DNA of 64,000 nucleotides from Aliivibrio sp. S4MY1 (GTDB lineage: Bacteria; Pseudomonadota; Gammaproteobacteria; Enterobacterales; Vibrionaceae). Positions 7,536-16,192 of the stretch are shown here, one piece after another. The stretch's first letter is position 1. Each line of letters starts with the position of its first letter. The translations under genes were made by a program, and so were the position numbers. The notes beneath the pieces were generated by a model that ran no database searches, had not been told where the DNA came from, and saw only the letters and a list, made by a program, of their open reading frames with translations. The stretch lies in the NCBI RefSeq assembly GCF_028765545.1, contig NZ_JARACP010000007.1:62001-126000 (forward strand). The letters are read 5' to 3'.

Positions 7536-10382
7536 ATGAAAAAAATATTAGGATCAACATTGCTTCTTGTCGCTGGGTTTAGTTTAAGCCCTGTTGCTGC
7601 AGCTATTGCTGAAACTGTAAATATTGAGACTTCAGCAAATGAAAGTCAGTGGTGGAGCACTTATAGCGTTGAAATTCAAAATACTTCAAATCAAGACATT
7701 GATATGAAAGAATCTACGATTGAGTTTCTACTACCCAATGCTATCAACGATGTTAATTTCGTATCTTCAGCGCTCTCATATCCGAGCTGGACGATTGAAC
7801 ATGAATTCACATCTGAAGGTGTTTATCACACTATCACTTATAAATTTGATGACGGTGTATGGGTTAAAAATACACTTCCTCGTGATGGATCATTCAATTT
7901 CTCCTTTGGGCTAAATAGCCAACTTCCAGATTTCCAATCGTTTGAAAACTCAATTAAATTCAATGGTTCAGGTGGTGGACAACCGCCTACACCAGAGCCA
8001 GAATTAGAATTGTCAATTCTTTCTCCTGTTGATGGACAAAAATTGGTATCCAATGAAGTAACCGATATTACGATTTCTATTGCTGGTGAAACCGCGTCTA
8101 AAATCGAATTTTGGGTCGATGGCAGTAAAATTGCGGAACAGAATGTCGAGCAAGATAAAACAGATTATGCGCAATCTTGGACACCAAGTGAACTAGGTTT
8201 GGCAACCATCAACGTGCTTGTGTTTGATGACCAAAACCAACAACTCAAACAGCAATCTGTTACGGTTGAAGTGAAATCTGATCACAATTTCTCAGCACCA
8301 GAAGTTCGTTTCATTACACCAGAAAATGACGCCACTTTTAATAAAACAGAAACAGTATCGATCTCTGTTGATGCGTTCGATTCTGATGATGACTTAACCT
8401 CTGTTGTCATCAAAGCCAATAACGCTCAAATTTGTGAATTTGATGCTAAGCAAACCGATCAATTTGCTTGTGATTGGCAACCATCACAAGCAGGCTCAGT
8501 GACACTGAGCGCGATTGCCACCGATGAGCAGAACCTAACGAACACGACAAGTGTACAAATTACCGTTACCGAATCGAGCAACAGCTGTGGTGATGTTGCA
8601 CCTTATCAAGACGGGATTAGCTACCAAGTTGGCGATCGTGTTTCGAATATTGGTGAAGTATTCTCATGTACAGTATCTGGCTGGTGTGGTAACCCAGTAT
8701 GGGCACCAGGAACTGGACATCCTAGCTACCCAGATGCTTGGAAAGATGCTTGGCAATCAGAAGGGGAATGTGATCCAAACGCGTTACCTGAAATTGGTTT
8801 AGAAACGCCTTCTAACGGTGCCCGCCTATCTCCGAATAAGCCTTTTGACGTAATTATCAATGCGGTTGATGAAGATGGCGAAGTCGTAAAAGTAGAAGCT
8901 CTGCTTAACGGTAAGGTTGTCGCAACAGCTACGCAACCAGCATCAGGCAATCAATATAAACTGACAGTTCCAGGTCAGGCAGAAGGTGCTTATGAATTAG
9001 TAACAACAGCTTATGACGACAAAGGTGCATCAGCGGCAACTGCACCAATTACATTGGCGATTACCGACCAAGATCTTGTCGTCGGACTGACATCTCCAGT
9101 TGATGGTTCAAAATTCACGCAGGGACGTAGCATTAAACTTGCCGCTGACGCAGAAAGCTTCGTTGGCTCAATTCAGTCAGTGACTTTCAAAGTAAATGGA
9201 ACGGAGCTAGTCACACTCAATAAAGCACCATACGAATATGAGTGGGTTGGTGCACAGGAAGGTACCCACACCATTGAGGCTATTGCCATCAATACTGAAG
9301 GTGACACGCTAGCAAGCCCAGTGTCGACGATTGAAGTACAGGAAGCGAAACCAGAAACAGGTTTACGTGATAATCCTGACCGTTCAATTACTTATTTGAC
9401 GTCGTGGGGACTGACTAATATTGAAGAACTGCAAAAATCTCAAGGTGATGCATACTTCTTGTCTTTTGGTAAGTGGGACTCGAACGGAAACATCCAAGTA
9501 ACGGATTCAATGATTGAATCAAGTTACAACGACTCTTGGATGGCTCCAGGCTACCAATCATGGACAGAGCTAAAACATAGCCACACAAATAAAACCATGA
9601 TGGTTGCATTTGGTGGTCAAACACATGAAAGTATGTGGGCTTATATGGCCTCTCCTGCTGCACGCGAGTCAATTGCCAATGGTCTTGTTGAAATGATGAA
9701 CAAGCCTTATCCAGTGTATAAGAAAAACCTTAAACCAGAAGAGATGGTTGGTAAATGTCTTGCGACGAACTGGTCTGGTGAGTGTGATTACAGCAAGTAT
9801 CAACTGGCTGGCTATGTAAGTATTGATGGCATCGATTTCGACTACGAAAAAGCTGCGCGCCTTACTGAACAAGAGAACCGTAACCTAGAAGCGTTGATTG
9901 ATCTGATTCGCACCAAAGTCGGTAAGAGTAAGCTTATCTCTTTGACAACTTACCATGTAGGTGCCGACCCTGTTGAGTGTGAAAATCCAAGCGTTATTGA
10001 AAACTGTTCATTCATCGAGCCAGATCGTTCTAGCCACCATGGTGAAGTTATATCACTACTTCAAAATACGAAAGATAGTGTTGATTTCTTCAACGTAATG
10101 ACATACGACGCAGGTAAAAACTTCAAGTACAATGTTGCTATGGCAAACTATGCTAAACACGTAGGTGACCCATCAAAAATTGTGCTTGGTGCAACCATCA
10201 ATAGCCAATGGGGGCCAGATGGTCGTTTTGTTGAAACTCGTGAAAATAATATTGAACGAGCAAAATGGCAGAAAGCTCAAGGATACGGCGGTTTCTTTAT
10301 TTGGACGTTAGGCTCAAATACTGAAAGCCTTTCTATGCAAGAGCAAGTTGAATACTTCAACGAAATGATTTCTTACAATTAA
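7536..10382 (+). CDS. Secreted modular GH18 chitinase
   Basis: 948 residues; AAAGGA lies about 7 bp before the ATG. Order: signal peptide 1-25; an N-terminal domain to about 150 that looks like a carbohydrate-binding or chitobiase-like beta domain; a linker with PPTPEPE; two Ig-like repeats (160-347), each opening with an ISPxDG/ITPEND turn; a CBM5/12 chitin-binding domain (352-412, with WCGNPVWAPG and AWQSEGEC); two more Ig-like repeats; and the GH18 barrel from about 612. The catalytic DGIDFDYE places the acid/base Glu at 771. It should hydrolyse extracellular chitin to oligosaccharides. It is flanked by a recombinase and an att sequence, so it appears to be element cargo rather than a core gene. 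Confidence 0.95.
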   Translation: MKKILGSTLLLVAGFSLSPVAAAIAETVNIETSANESQWWSTYSVEIQNTSNQDIDMKESTIEFLLPNAINDVNFVSSALSYPSWTIEHEFTSEGVYHTITYKFDDGVWVKNTLPRDGSFNFSFGLNSQLPDFQSFENSIKFNGSGGGQPPTPEPELELSILSPVDGQKLVSNEVTDITISIAGETASKIEFWVDGSKIAEQNVEQDKTDYAQSWTPSELGLATINVLVFDDQNQQLKQQSVTVEVKSDHNFSAPEVRFITPENDATFNKTETVSISVDAFDSDDDLTSVVIKANNAQICEFDAKQTDQFACDWQPSQAGSVTLSAIATDEQNLTNTTSVQITVTESSNSCGDVAPYQDGISYQVGDRVSNIGEVFSCTVSGWCGNPVWAPGTGHPSYPDAWKDAWQSEGECDPNALPEIGLETPSNGARLSPNKPFDVIINAVDEDGEVVKVEALLNGKVVATATQPASGNQYKLTVPGQAEGAYELVTTAYDDKGASAATAPITLAITDQDLVVGLTSPVDGSKFTQGRSIKLAADAESFVGSIQSVTFKVNGTELVTLNKAPYEYEWVGAQEGTHTIEAIAINTEGDTLASPVSTIEVQEAKPETGLRDNPDRSITYLTSWGLTNIEELQKSQGDAYFLSFGKWDSNGNIQVTDSMIESSYNDSWMAPGYQSWTELKHSHTNKTMMVAFGGQTHESMWAYMASPAARESIANGLVEMMNKPYPVYKKNLKPEEMVGKCLATNWSGECDYSKYQLAGYVSIDGIDFDYEKAARLTEQENRNLEALIDLIRTKVGKSKLISLTTYHVGADPVECENPSVIENCSFIEPDRSSHHGEVISLLQNTKDSVDFFNVMTYDAGKNFKYNVAMANYAKHVGDPSKIVLGATINSQWGPDGRFVETRENNIERAKWQKAQGYGGFFIWTLGSNTESLSMQEQVEYFNEMISYN

Positions 10383-10393
10383 ACCATCGCTAA

Positions 10394-10424
10394 GAGGCGC
10401 TGTCTAAACGCAGTGCCTCGTCTT
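10394..10424 (+). terminator. Probable terminator after the chitinase
   Basis: GAGGCGCTG / CAGTGCCTC stem (10394-10402 / 10411-10419) with one wobble, followed by GTCTTT. The T run is weak, but it lies 11 bp after the stop codon. Confidence 0.5.
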
Positions 10425-10657
10425 TGCTACTCGCTGGACACATTGCTAATGTGAAATTAAGCATAAACTTCGTTGTAGTGATCGATTCAAAGCAATTGCA
10501 TATTGTGTACGAATTTAAGAGGTCTGAATCGTCAGCTTCTTTTTCATTATCTAACGCGCAACTAAGGATCCCTTACTTTTTTAGCACATTTCAGCGTAAA
10601 TCTATGTTACATTTTTATATAACTATAGCCATTACTATGACTCACTTTCTTTTTTAG

Positions 10658-10798
10658 TCAGTAAAAGCTTCCATCTTTGTTTTGAATCCAAATGGCGCTA
10701 TCGCCAGCCTGCCAGTCAAGTTCCGCTATATACTCATCTGGAATTTCGAAGTAATGCTCACCTTGGTTGGTAACTTTAATTGAGTTCTGTCGTTTCAT
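10658..10798 (-). CDS. Small AbrB/MazE-like protein (46 aa)
   Basis: A short frame reading MKRQNSIKVTNQGEHYFEIP, then DEYIAELDWQAGDSAIWI and ending NKDGSFY. The pattern (short strand, IPxEYxxxLxWxxGD, then a DGSF turn) is that of the swapped-hairpin AbrB/SpoVT family used by antitoxins and small regulators. No toxin gene is adjacent, and no strong ribosome site is seen. It lies in the cargo region of element E1, downstream of and convergent with the chitinase. Real gene likely, role unknown. Confidence 0.55.
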   Translation of the reverse strand: MKRQNSIKVTNQGEHYFEIPDEYIAELDWQAGDSAIWIQNKDGSFY

Positions 10799-10894
10799 GG
10801 TTGATTTTGATATTTTCTTTAGTAGCTATTATCTGATCATAAATGAAGTTTTTTATATCTAAAACAAGCACTTATTTCTTAATCTCCTATCTAT

Positions 10895-11168
10895 GCTCAG
10901 GAAGTAATTGATGATATAAAGGCTCAAGGTTTGAGGTTATTACTCTGGAACAATATCAAGAAATTTATGATTCAGTTACTAATATTGTAAGTATACTTTC
11001 TACGCCTTTATGTACTGTTTCTGGAAAGGATTATCCACTCAAGACGTTACGCGAGTATTTAGCTATGATGATGGCTTTAAGTTCAAACTAGTAAGATATT
11101 GTGCTATTAAACCATTGGCAGAGCTTAGTGATGCAATTATTCATACTGTAAACCTTCAAGCTTCTTAA
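10895..11168 (+). pseudogene. Frameshifted small gene of unknown function
   Basis: Three overlapping frames join into one protein-like string: QEVIDDIKAQGL, then (shift) VITLEQYQEIYDSVTNIVSI and TVSGKDYPLKTLREY, then (shift) DDGFKFKLVRYCAIKPLAEL to a stop near 11168. Two frameshifts mean it is not expressed as a whole. I do not recognise the family. Confidence 0.4.
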
Positions 11169-11227
11169 CATGCGTAAGATTCGTATTCAATCTAACAGCT
11201 CGCTATATTAAAATTCAGTACTTGTCA

Positions 11228-11490
11228 GAGCAAACATTACTAACTAACAAACTTACTGAACATTGACCGATAGTTTCCCAAACATATAATACAAACAATC
11301 TGCATTCCCCTAATTTACCCATAACACCGCAAACATCAGATAAATAATCGGATTTCCTTGACGGTTAACGGTTTTATCGCTATTAATATGTACCAGACAT
11401 ACGGTTAAATTGATTTTTGAGAAAAACAGATAACCCATTGTAATTACAGCACTTTTAGTTAATAGGTGTAGCATTCAAACCCCTCCACCA
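11228..11490 (+). repeat. Element right-end repeat, copy B
   Basis: About 90 percent identical by eye to 5290-5563, with the same internal landmarks (CATTGACCGAT, GATAAATAATCGGATTT, AGACATACGGTTAAATTGAT). Closes element E1 and abuts the recombinase of E2. Confidence 0.85.
11473..11490 (+). repeat. att-like site B, 6 bp shorter
   Basis: Reads ATTCAAACCCCTCCACCA: the TCCCTA-type segment present in sites A, C and D is missing. The hairpin after it is also damaged (AGTCATTGA against TCAAGGGAT). Confidence 0.7.
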
Positions 11491-11570
11491 AACATTAAGT
11501 CATTGATTATTCAAGGGATTTTCTCGCTTTTGGGGCTGCATTAAGTCATCACACAGGATTGACTGAGACA

Positions 11571-12887
11571 ATGTACCTTTTTCGTGCCCCAAACTCGACC
11601 TACTATACCCGTATCTGTTTGCCTAAATCCTTACGTGACAATGGCTTTCCTTTTGACTTGAAAATTTCTTTACTCACTAAACGACGTGATGAAGCTGTTG
11701 AGCGTAATTTCATCTTGGTTCCGCAACTTAGAAAGCTCATCGATAACGCTTTCCAAGAATATAACCCTAGTACCTTCCGTGATAACGTTGATGTACTCGT
11801 CAACCAAGTACGAGATAGCTTTACTCTGCGCGATACAGTCCGTTTACCTGTTCGACAAGTGCGAACTGCAAGTTCGCTTCAATCACAAACAGTAACAATG
11901 ATTACCTCCCCTGCTACAAAGACAAAAACCATCATTACCGTCAAAAAAGCATTCGCTAAATTTATTATTTCAAAACAACACGTTAAAGTACGCCCACTCA
12001 CCATCGAGCAACTAAAACAACGAACTGAGCACTTCCTCTCTAATTTGACATCACGCTGTGTATCTCAAGTGACTAGTGCTGATGCGGTTCGCTTTCGCGA
12101 CCGCTTGTATCAAGAAGGGCGTAGTTACAAAACAAACAAAGACTATTTGGCTTCGTGTCGCCAGTTCTTCAAATGGTGTAAACAAATGAAATACGTGACG
12201 GATAATCCATTTCAAGACATCACAGTTCAAGAGCAAGCAAAGAAAAAAAGTCAAGATGAAGAGCGTGAACGTTGGTCTATAACAGATTTAGTTAAATTGT
12301 ATCGCTCAACCGCATTTCAATCCAAGCCTGACGAGTTTAGATTGATTACCACCATTATGCTCTACCAAGGTTTACGCCCGAGCGAGGCGTGTCAGTTACG
12401 TGTCGCTGATATTTGTAATAAAGAAGGTATTGACTGCTTTTTGATTTCTGAGGATGGTCAAGACCAACACATTAAAACTGCAAGTAGTTTGCGTTACGTA
12501 CCTATTCACCCTCTTTTAATAGAAAAAGGATTTCTAGATTATGTTGCTAACCGCAAAGCTGCACGTTGTATTCAGCTCTTTAACTATAAGCCTGATGGGA
12601 AGTGGCAAGACTGGTCGAAACGTTACTGTCAGCAGTTTGGACGCTTACAGGCAGCAATAGGTATGCCTGCTAATGCACGCCTTACTGCATATAGCTTTAG
12701 ACATACATTCATCGATGAACTGAAGCAAAAAGAGATTGAAGAATCACTGGTAGCACAAATTGTTAGTCATACACATCAAAGCATGACATTTGGTCGTTAT
12801 GGTAAAAAATACCCAATGCAAAAATTAGCTACTGTGATTAGGAGCGTTACGTTTCTTGAATTAGAAAGTAGTCGTGAGATGATTTGA
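11571..12887 (+). CDS. Tyrosine recombinase with DUF6538-like N-terminus (copy 2)
   Basis: Same length and domain order as the copy at 5644. DNA is identical over a block of roughly 780 bp (about 11863-12648) but differs at scattered sites in the first 280 bp. Three changes fall in the catalytic domain, including Gly to Ser in IVGHTHQ (IVSHTHQ here), the conserved box-II Gly-His of tyrosine recombinases, and Pro to Leu before TAYSFRHTF. It may therefore be weakened or inactive although the frame is intact. Confidence 0.85.
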   Translation: MYLFRAPNSTYYTRICLPKSLRDNGFPFDLKISLLTKRRDEAVERNFILVPQLRKLIDNAFQEYNPSTFRDNVDVLVNQVRDSFTLRDTVRLPVRQVRTASSLQSQTVTMITSPATKTKTIITVKKAFAKFIISKQHVKVRPLTIEQLKQRTEHFLSNLTSRCVSQVTSADAVRFRDRLYQEGRSYKTNKDYLASCRQFFKWCKQMKYVTDNPFQDITVQEQAKKKSQDEERERWSITDLVKLYRSTAFQSKPDEFRLITTIMLYQGLRPSEACQLRVADICNKEGIDCFLISEDGQDQHIKTASSLRYVPIHPLLIEKGFLDYVANRKAARCIQLFNYKPDGKWQDWSKRYCQQFGRLQAAIGMPANARLTAYSFRHTFIDELKQKEIEESLVAQIVSHTHQSMTFGRYGKKYPMQKLATVIRSVTFLELESSREMI

Positions 12888-13108
12888 TAATCAATAAGTC
12901 AAAGGACTTATCAGCATCTAAAAATGTTGAATATGGGTGCTCGCTGAAAGTGTGACTACAATGTAACCCGCAGGGCTGGTGACGTTTTCTAGCTCGCATT
13001 TTCCCCATATTAAGTCGACCATAATAAAAGGGCAAAAAAGAAATACACTGCACTTTAAACCGATTCGGAAAGATATTGTATAATTAACAATTTAACTAAA
13101 CTCGAAGT

Positions 13109-13145
13109 AAAGCTCTTGTAACTAAAGTTACAAGAGCTTTTTACG
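13109..13145. terminator. Bidirectional terminator
   Basis: Perfect 14-bp stem AAAGCTCTTGTAAC (13109-13122) / GTTACAAGAGCTTT (13127-13140) with a TAAA loop and TTTTT on the plus side. It lies 16 bp beyond the stop of the chemoreceptor fragment on the minus strand. Confidence 0.85.
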
Positions 13146-13155
13146 ATATAGTAAA

Positions 13156-13440
13156 TTACACGTTAAAAAATTCCAGTTCTTTCTTTTGTGATCCCGCTAA
13201 TTGTGACAATTCTTTAGCTGATTGTTGGGTTTGATTAATATCAACCACATTCTGATTCACTAAATCAAATGTATTATTAATATTAAGTCCAACTCTTTCT
13301 GTTAGAGTAAATTGTTCTTGTGACCTGCTTGCTACTAAAGCGTTCATTTTTGAAATTGATTGAACTGAATTCTCAATATAACCAAAAGATGATTTAACGT
13401 TTTCAGATAGAGCAACTAATTCTTGAATAAGCTCTACCTG
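13156..13440 (-). pseudogene. 3' fragment of a chemoreceptor (MCP) gene
   Basis: About 95 C-terminal residues in one open frame, from VELIQELVALSENVKSSF to KKELEFFNV. They match the end of the chemoreceptor at 27271-28887 ([20 protein letters not shown] to [10 protein letters not shown]). The ligand domain and signalling tip are missing; the frame is cut at about 13440 by an IS4-family remnant. A shorter internal ATG at 13347 exists but the whole is best read as a truncated receptor. Confidence 0.85.
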
Positions 13441-14345
13441 CCAGCGACATCAATAGATAGCCATAATGTCGTCCGCCGAGTAGCTTTAGAAAGAAGATTA
13501 GCAAGCCAAATACAAAATTACTTTTCTTCATAAAACCAATAACTTACAACTAGAAATCATTACTTTCCTCGGCGAACTTTTAAATCCACGATTGGTGCGA
13601 CGTGTAATATCTTTGAGCTTTTACCCACCAGTTTAGGCAGATCTCTTTACTATTTCTGGCCTCAATAACGCTTGGGTTGAGAGACTTGGCCCCTCAAAAA
13701 TATAAAAACCGCCGCATTGCTCAAGCTCGGAAAAATAGTCGAAATCTAGATAACCCGCCTCTGAATAAGGATCAATTTATTGCTCCTTGTTGAGGGCGAA
13801 GGAAAAAAATTCTCTCCGACACAGTGTCAGCACTAATCGTCATTGCTTTAGGCATAAAGGTTTTGAGTGACATCGTCATATGGCACTTAATCGCAGCAGG
13901 GTTACGTTTGAAACGACTTCGATAAATTTAGGCAAAATCTTTATGCACATGAAGAAAGGTCGCCCTAAAGCAATACATCACCGAAACAAGAAAGTTTGTC
14001 AGGTAACTGAGAACACAATTGTCGAGTGAACTGAACCATAGTAAAATGCACTAACTGATGCATGACATGAGGGAGCTCTTCCTTCCTAAACCGACTGAGA
14101 AAGGGCTTGTAAGCCACATTATCTCTATCACATAAGTATATTCTATTGAACGTACCTTAACAAATCTGCAATTGAAGTACAGTTCCCTTTGCTCAGTTCA
14201 GATACAAAATTCAGCACCTGTTGGGCAGGACGAATGGCCTGATAAGGCTGAATAAACCCAGTGATTTCCTCTGTCTTTTGAAGGGTGTCAGAGCTAAATA
14301 ATTGCATCAACTGTTTTTTAAATGTGATAATTATTGTCAGCCTTT
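13441..14345 (-). mobile_element. IS4-family transposase remnant
   Basis: Minus-strand fragments in several frames read in order LMQLFSSDTLQKTEEITGFI, QPYQAIRPAQQVLNFVSELS, GNCTSIADL, then AGYLDFDYFSELEQCGGFYI and PSLNPSVIEARN. That is the normal order of an IS4-type transposase, but with many stops and shifts. Inserted into the chemoreceptor gene at 13440. Confidence 0.75.
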
Positions 14346-14589
14346 TTGTTGGTTTTATTTTTTGTTTGGCGACGATTCTCAGATCATAAAAAGGCCTTTC
14401 TTCTACCTAAATAAACAAGTTAGCTCTTAAAAGTCCAGTCTATGATTGATTGTAAACAAAACTATCTTTAGCTAATTCACCTATTTTAGTACCGTAATTT
14501 TTTTGGGTAAAAGTATTTCAGGAATTTTTCAAAATTAGTGAAATACGGATTAATTTATATATGAATATCCTCCAAGTAAGTGGCCAAAT

Positions 14590-14815
14590 ATTTTTGGTCA
14601 CTTCAAGATGAATCTCGCATCCGAAGAGGTATTGGAGCATAATGATTCACGTTCAACGTATTGAGTGAAATGGCACAGAGTATTATCAAGCAATAGACGA
14701 CTAAAAAGATCAGCATGGTGAAAAAAAAGAAGATAACCGTTATTGATGATGAGTACTGCTCAACCCTTATAGAGGCTGGAATTAAAATGCTCTAACCGTG
14801 ATTTTGCAGTGGATA
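14590..14815 (+). mobile_element. ISAs1-family transposase C-terminal remnant
   Basis: Decayed match to the end of ISAs1 transposases (LxVLRxxALSIxKQxTTKxxxMVKKKK...DDxYxSxLxxAGIKML). The same tail, better preserved, occurs on the other strand at 29040-29245. Between 14346 and 14590 I see nothing but AT-rich sequence. Confidence 0.6.
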
Positions 14816-14893
14816 ACCACAAGAAATTTATTTTTTATTATCTATAATATAGGCTATACTAGGTGTATTTAGTTATGTAGTAAAATAAGAGCA

Positions 14894-15355
14894 ATGAAAA
14901 CTGAATTTATCAATCCTTTTCTAACTTCTCTAATGAATGTATCATCAACCATGTCAACTATTCAGTTAACACCTAAAAAACCGATTCTGAAAAAAGAAAT
15001 ATATGCCAAAGGGGATATATCTGGCTTTATAGGCTTAACTGCTCCCAATCTTAAAGGCTCGCTATCTGTAACGTTTGAAAAAAATCTAGTGTTAATGACG
15101 ATGGAAAAAATGGTTGGCGAAGTTCATCAAAATATTAATGCAGATGTGATTGATATGGTAGGTGAAATAACTAGTATGGTAGCTGGTGGAGCCAAACGAT
15201 TATTGAGTGAACAAGGCTTTGATTTTGATATGGCAACACCAATAGTTGTCTCTGGTGAAAATCATACCATTAGACACCAATCAAAAGATAAAGTCGTACT
15301 AATCCCATTAAACTCAGATTACGGCTGTGTATTTCTTGAAATTTCACTTGAATAG
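14894..15355 (+). CDS. CheX-like chemotaxis protein
   Basis: 153 residues with the CheX/FliY/CheC-type pattern: an N-terminal INPFLTSLMNV, then GDISGFIGLT, LKGSLSVTF, and the helix DMVGEITSMVAGGAKRLL followed by TPIVVSGENH. CheX proteins dephosphorylate CheY-P through an ExxN motif; here that position reads ExxS (EITS), so catalysis is in doubt. A possible -10 (TATACT, 14855-14860) and AAGAGCA before the ATG support expression. It sits among chemoreceptor genes but is isolated by IS remnants. Family assignment good, activity uncertain. Confidence 0.8.
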   Translation: MKTEFINPFLTSLMNVSSTMSTIQLTPKKPILKKEIYAKGDISGFIGLTAPNLKGSLSVTFEKNLVLMTMEKMVGEVHQNINADVIDMVGEITSMVAGGAKRLLSEQGFDFDMATPIVVSGENHTIRHQSKDKVVLIPLNSDYGCVFLEISLE

Positions 15356-15384
15356 AAAATATCCAAAAAAATATCTACCGGCAA

Positions 15385-15446
15385 TTATTGACATTATTGG
15401 AAATGTGATAACTTAAATTCCCAATAATATCTTTATTAGTACGACC
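15385..15446 (+). repeat. Dispersed 3'-end repeat, copy R5 (partial)
   Basis: GATAACTTAAATTCCCAATAA followed by CTTTATTAGTACG matches the core of the repeats at 27160 and 42359. Lies 30 bp after the cheX-like gene. Confidence 0.5.
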
Positions 15447-15544
15447 TAGGCAAAATGCTATCCCATAAAGGGATAACATTTAGCCGCCATCATACAACTA
15501 AGTTAATGAAATTACTTAATTTAATAAACACTTAAATACCGAAG

Positions 15545-15725
15545 TTTACTTATAAGAAAGCGGATCATGAAAGTATTATTGCCTCTAATTTATTAAAACG
15601 ACAATTTGATATTAAGCACCAAATCAAACTTGGCGTGGTGATGTCACTTACATTCGGATTGGTTGGTCATTGGCACTTTCTCCTGATAGTAACCTACAGC
15701 GAAAGCACTTTTAATAACGTATGAG
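15545..15725 (+). mobile_element. IS3-family OrfB fragment
   Basis: Frames joined give NLLKRQFDIK, then GDVTYIRIGWS-like residues, the start of an IS3-type OrfB integrase core. Stops and shifts throughout; no OrfA found nearby. Confidence 0.55.
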
Positions 15726-15784
15726 TTACGAGGAAGACGTTTATTGTATGGTAAGTCCCACGCTTTGAGTTTTTTACATTACTA

Positions 15785-16190
15785 ATCATTGTGTTGCCCA
15801 CTGAAAGTAGAGTAATTTAACGTAATCAGCTCCGCCACCTGTAACGATAGCATGGTGAAACACATCAGCTTTCTCAACGTCTTTAAAGCACGATAAACCA
15901 TCAGAGATAACCAGTGATTTGGGCGTTAAATGCGCTTTTGCTCAACTCGTTAATTCTTTGGTTTTAAAGCCTGTCACTACACTAAATCTCATATTTATTG
16001 GGCGTCCTTCGCCATTCATAGATACCGCAGCGACGAAAGGACGCTTTCCTTTTGCGCCTCAGCCATGAGTACCACGCTGACCCCCTCCCCAATAAACTCC
16101 ATCTAATTGAATGTAACCACTCAATGGGTTTCATAGTCTCGCTCTTTCATTGCTTGCATCAGCTTATGCTTCATACGCCATACTGCGTTA
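15785..16190 (-). mobile_element. IS1595-family transposase remnant
   Basis: Minus strand reads, in pieces, RMKHKLMQAMKERDYET, MEFIGEGVS (the DxxYxGG region), SLVISDGLSCFKDVEKADVF and HHAIVTGGGADYVKLLYF, the usual order for ISXO2/IS1595 transposases. Stop codons and shifts make it dead. Its 5' side is cut by the IS630 element. Confidence 0.75.
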
Positions 16191-16192
16191 TA

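Larger units (their letters stand above)
5540..11490 (+). mobile_element. Integrative element E1 (recombinase + chitinase cargo)
   Basis: Bounded by att A and att B; contains the recombinase at 5644-6960, a collapsed middle region, the chitinase gene and right-end repeat B. Relative to the longer element at 38.2-42.0 kb, sequence flanking the 495-codon gene there (GGAGCTA before it, CTATG-CGCATTAAGCC after it) is fused here at about 7066-7085, so E1 is a deletion derivative that lost at least that gene. Element status rests on three copies of the same terminal sequences in this window. Confidence 0.7.
11473..13055 (+). mobile_element. Integrative element E2 (recombinase only, right side lost)
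   Basis: Starts at att B in tandem with E1. After the recombinase the sequence follows E1 for about 110 bp (hairpin ATAAGTC/GACTTAT, GCTGAAAGTGTGAC, CAACCCGC), then ends near 13055 without cargo or a right-end repeat. The lost part may have been removed with the IS traffic that follows. Confidence 0.6.

Noticed and set aside
10424-10657. 77-codon open frame after the chitinase
   Set aside because: Low-complexity composition, no ribosome site, begins inside the terminator region; no domain pattern.
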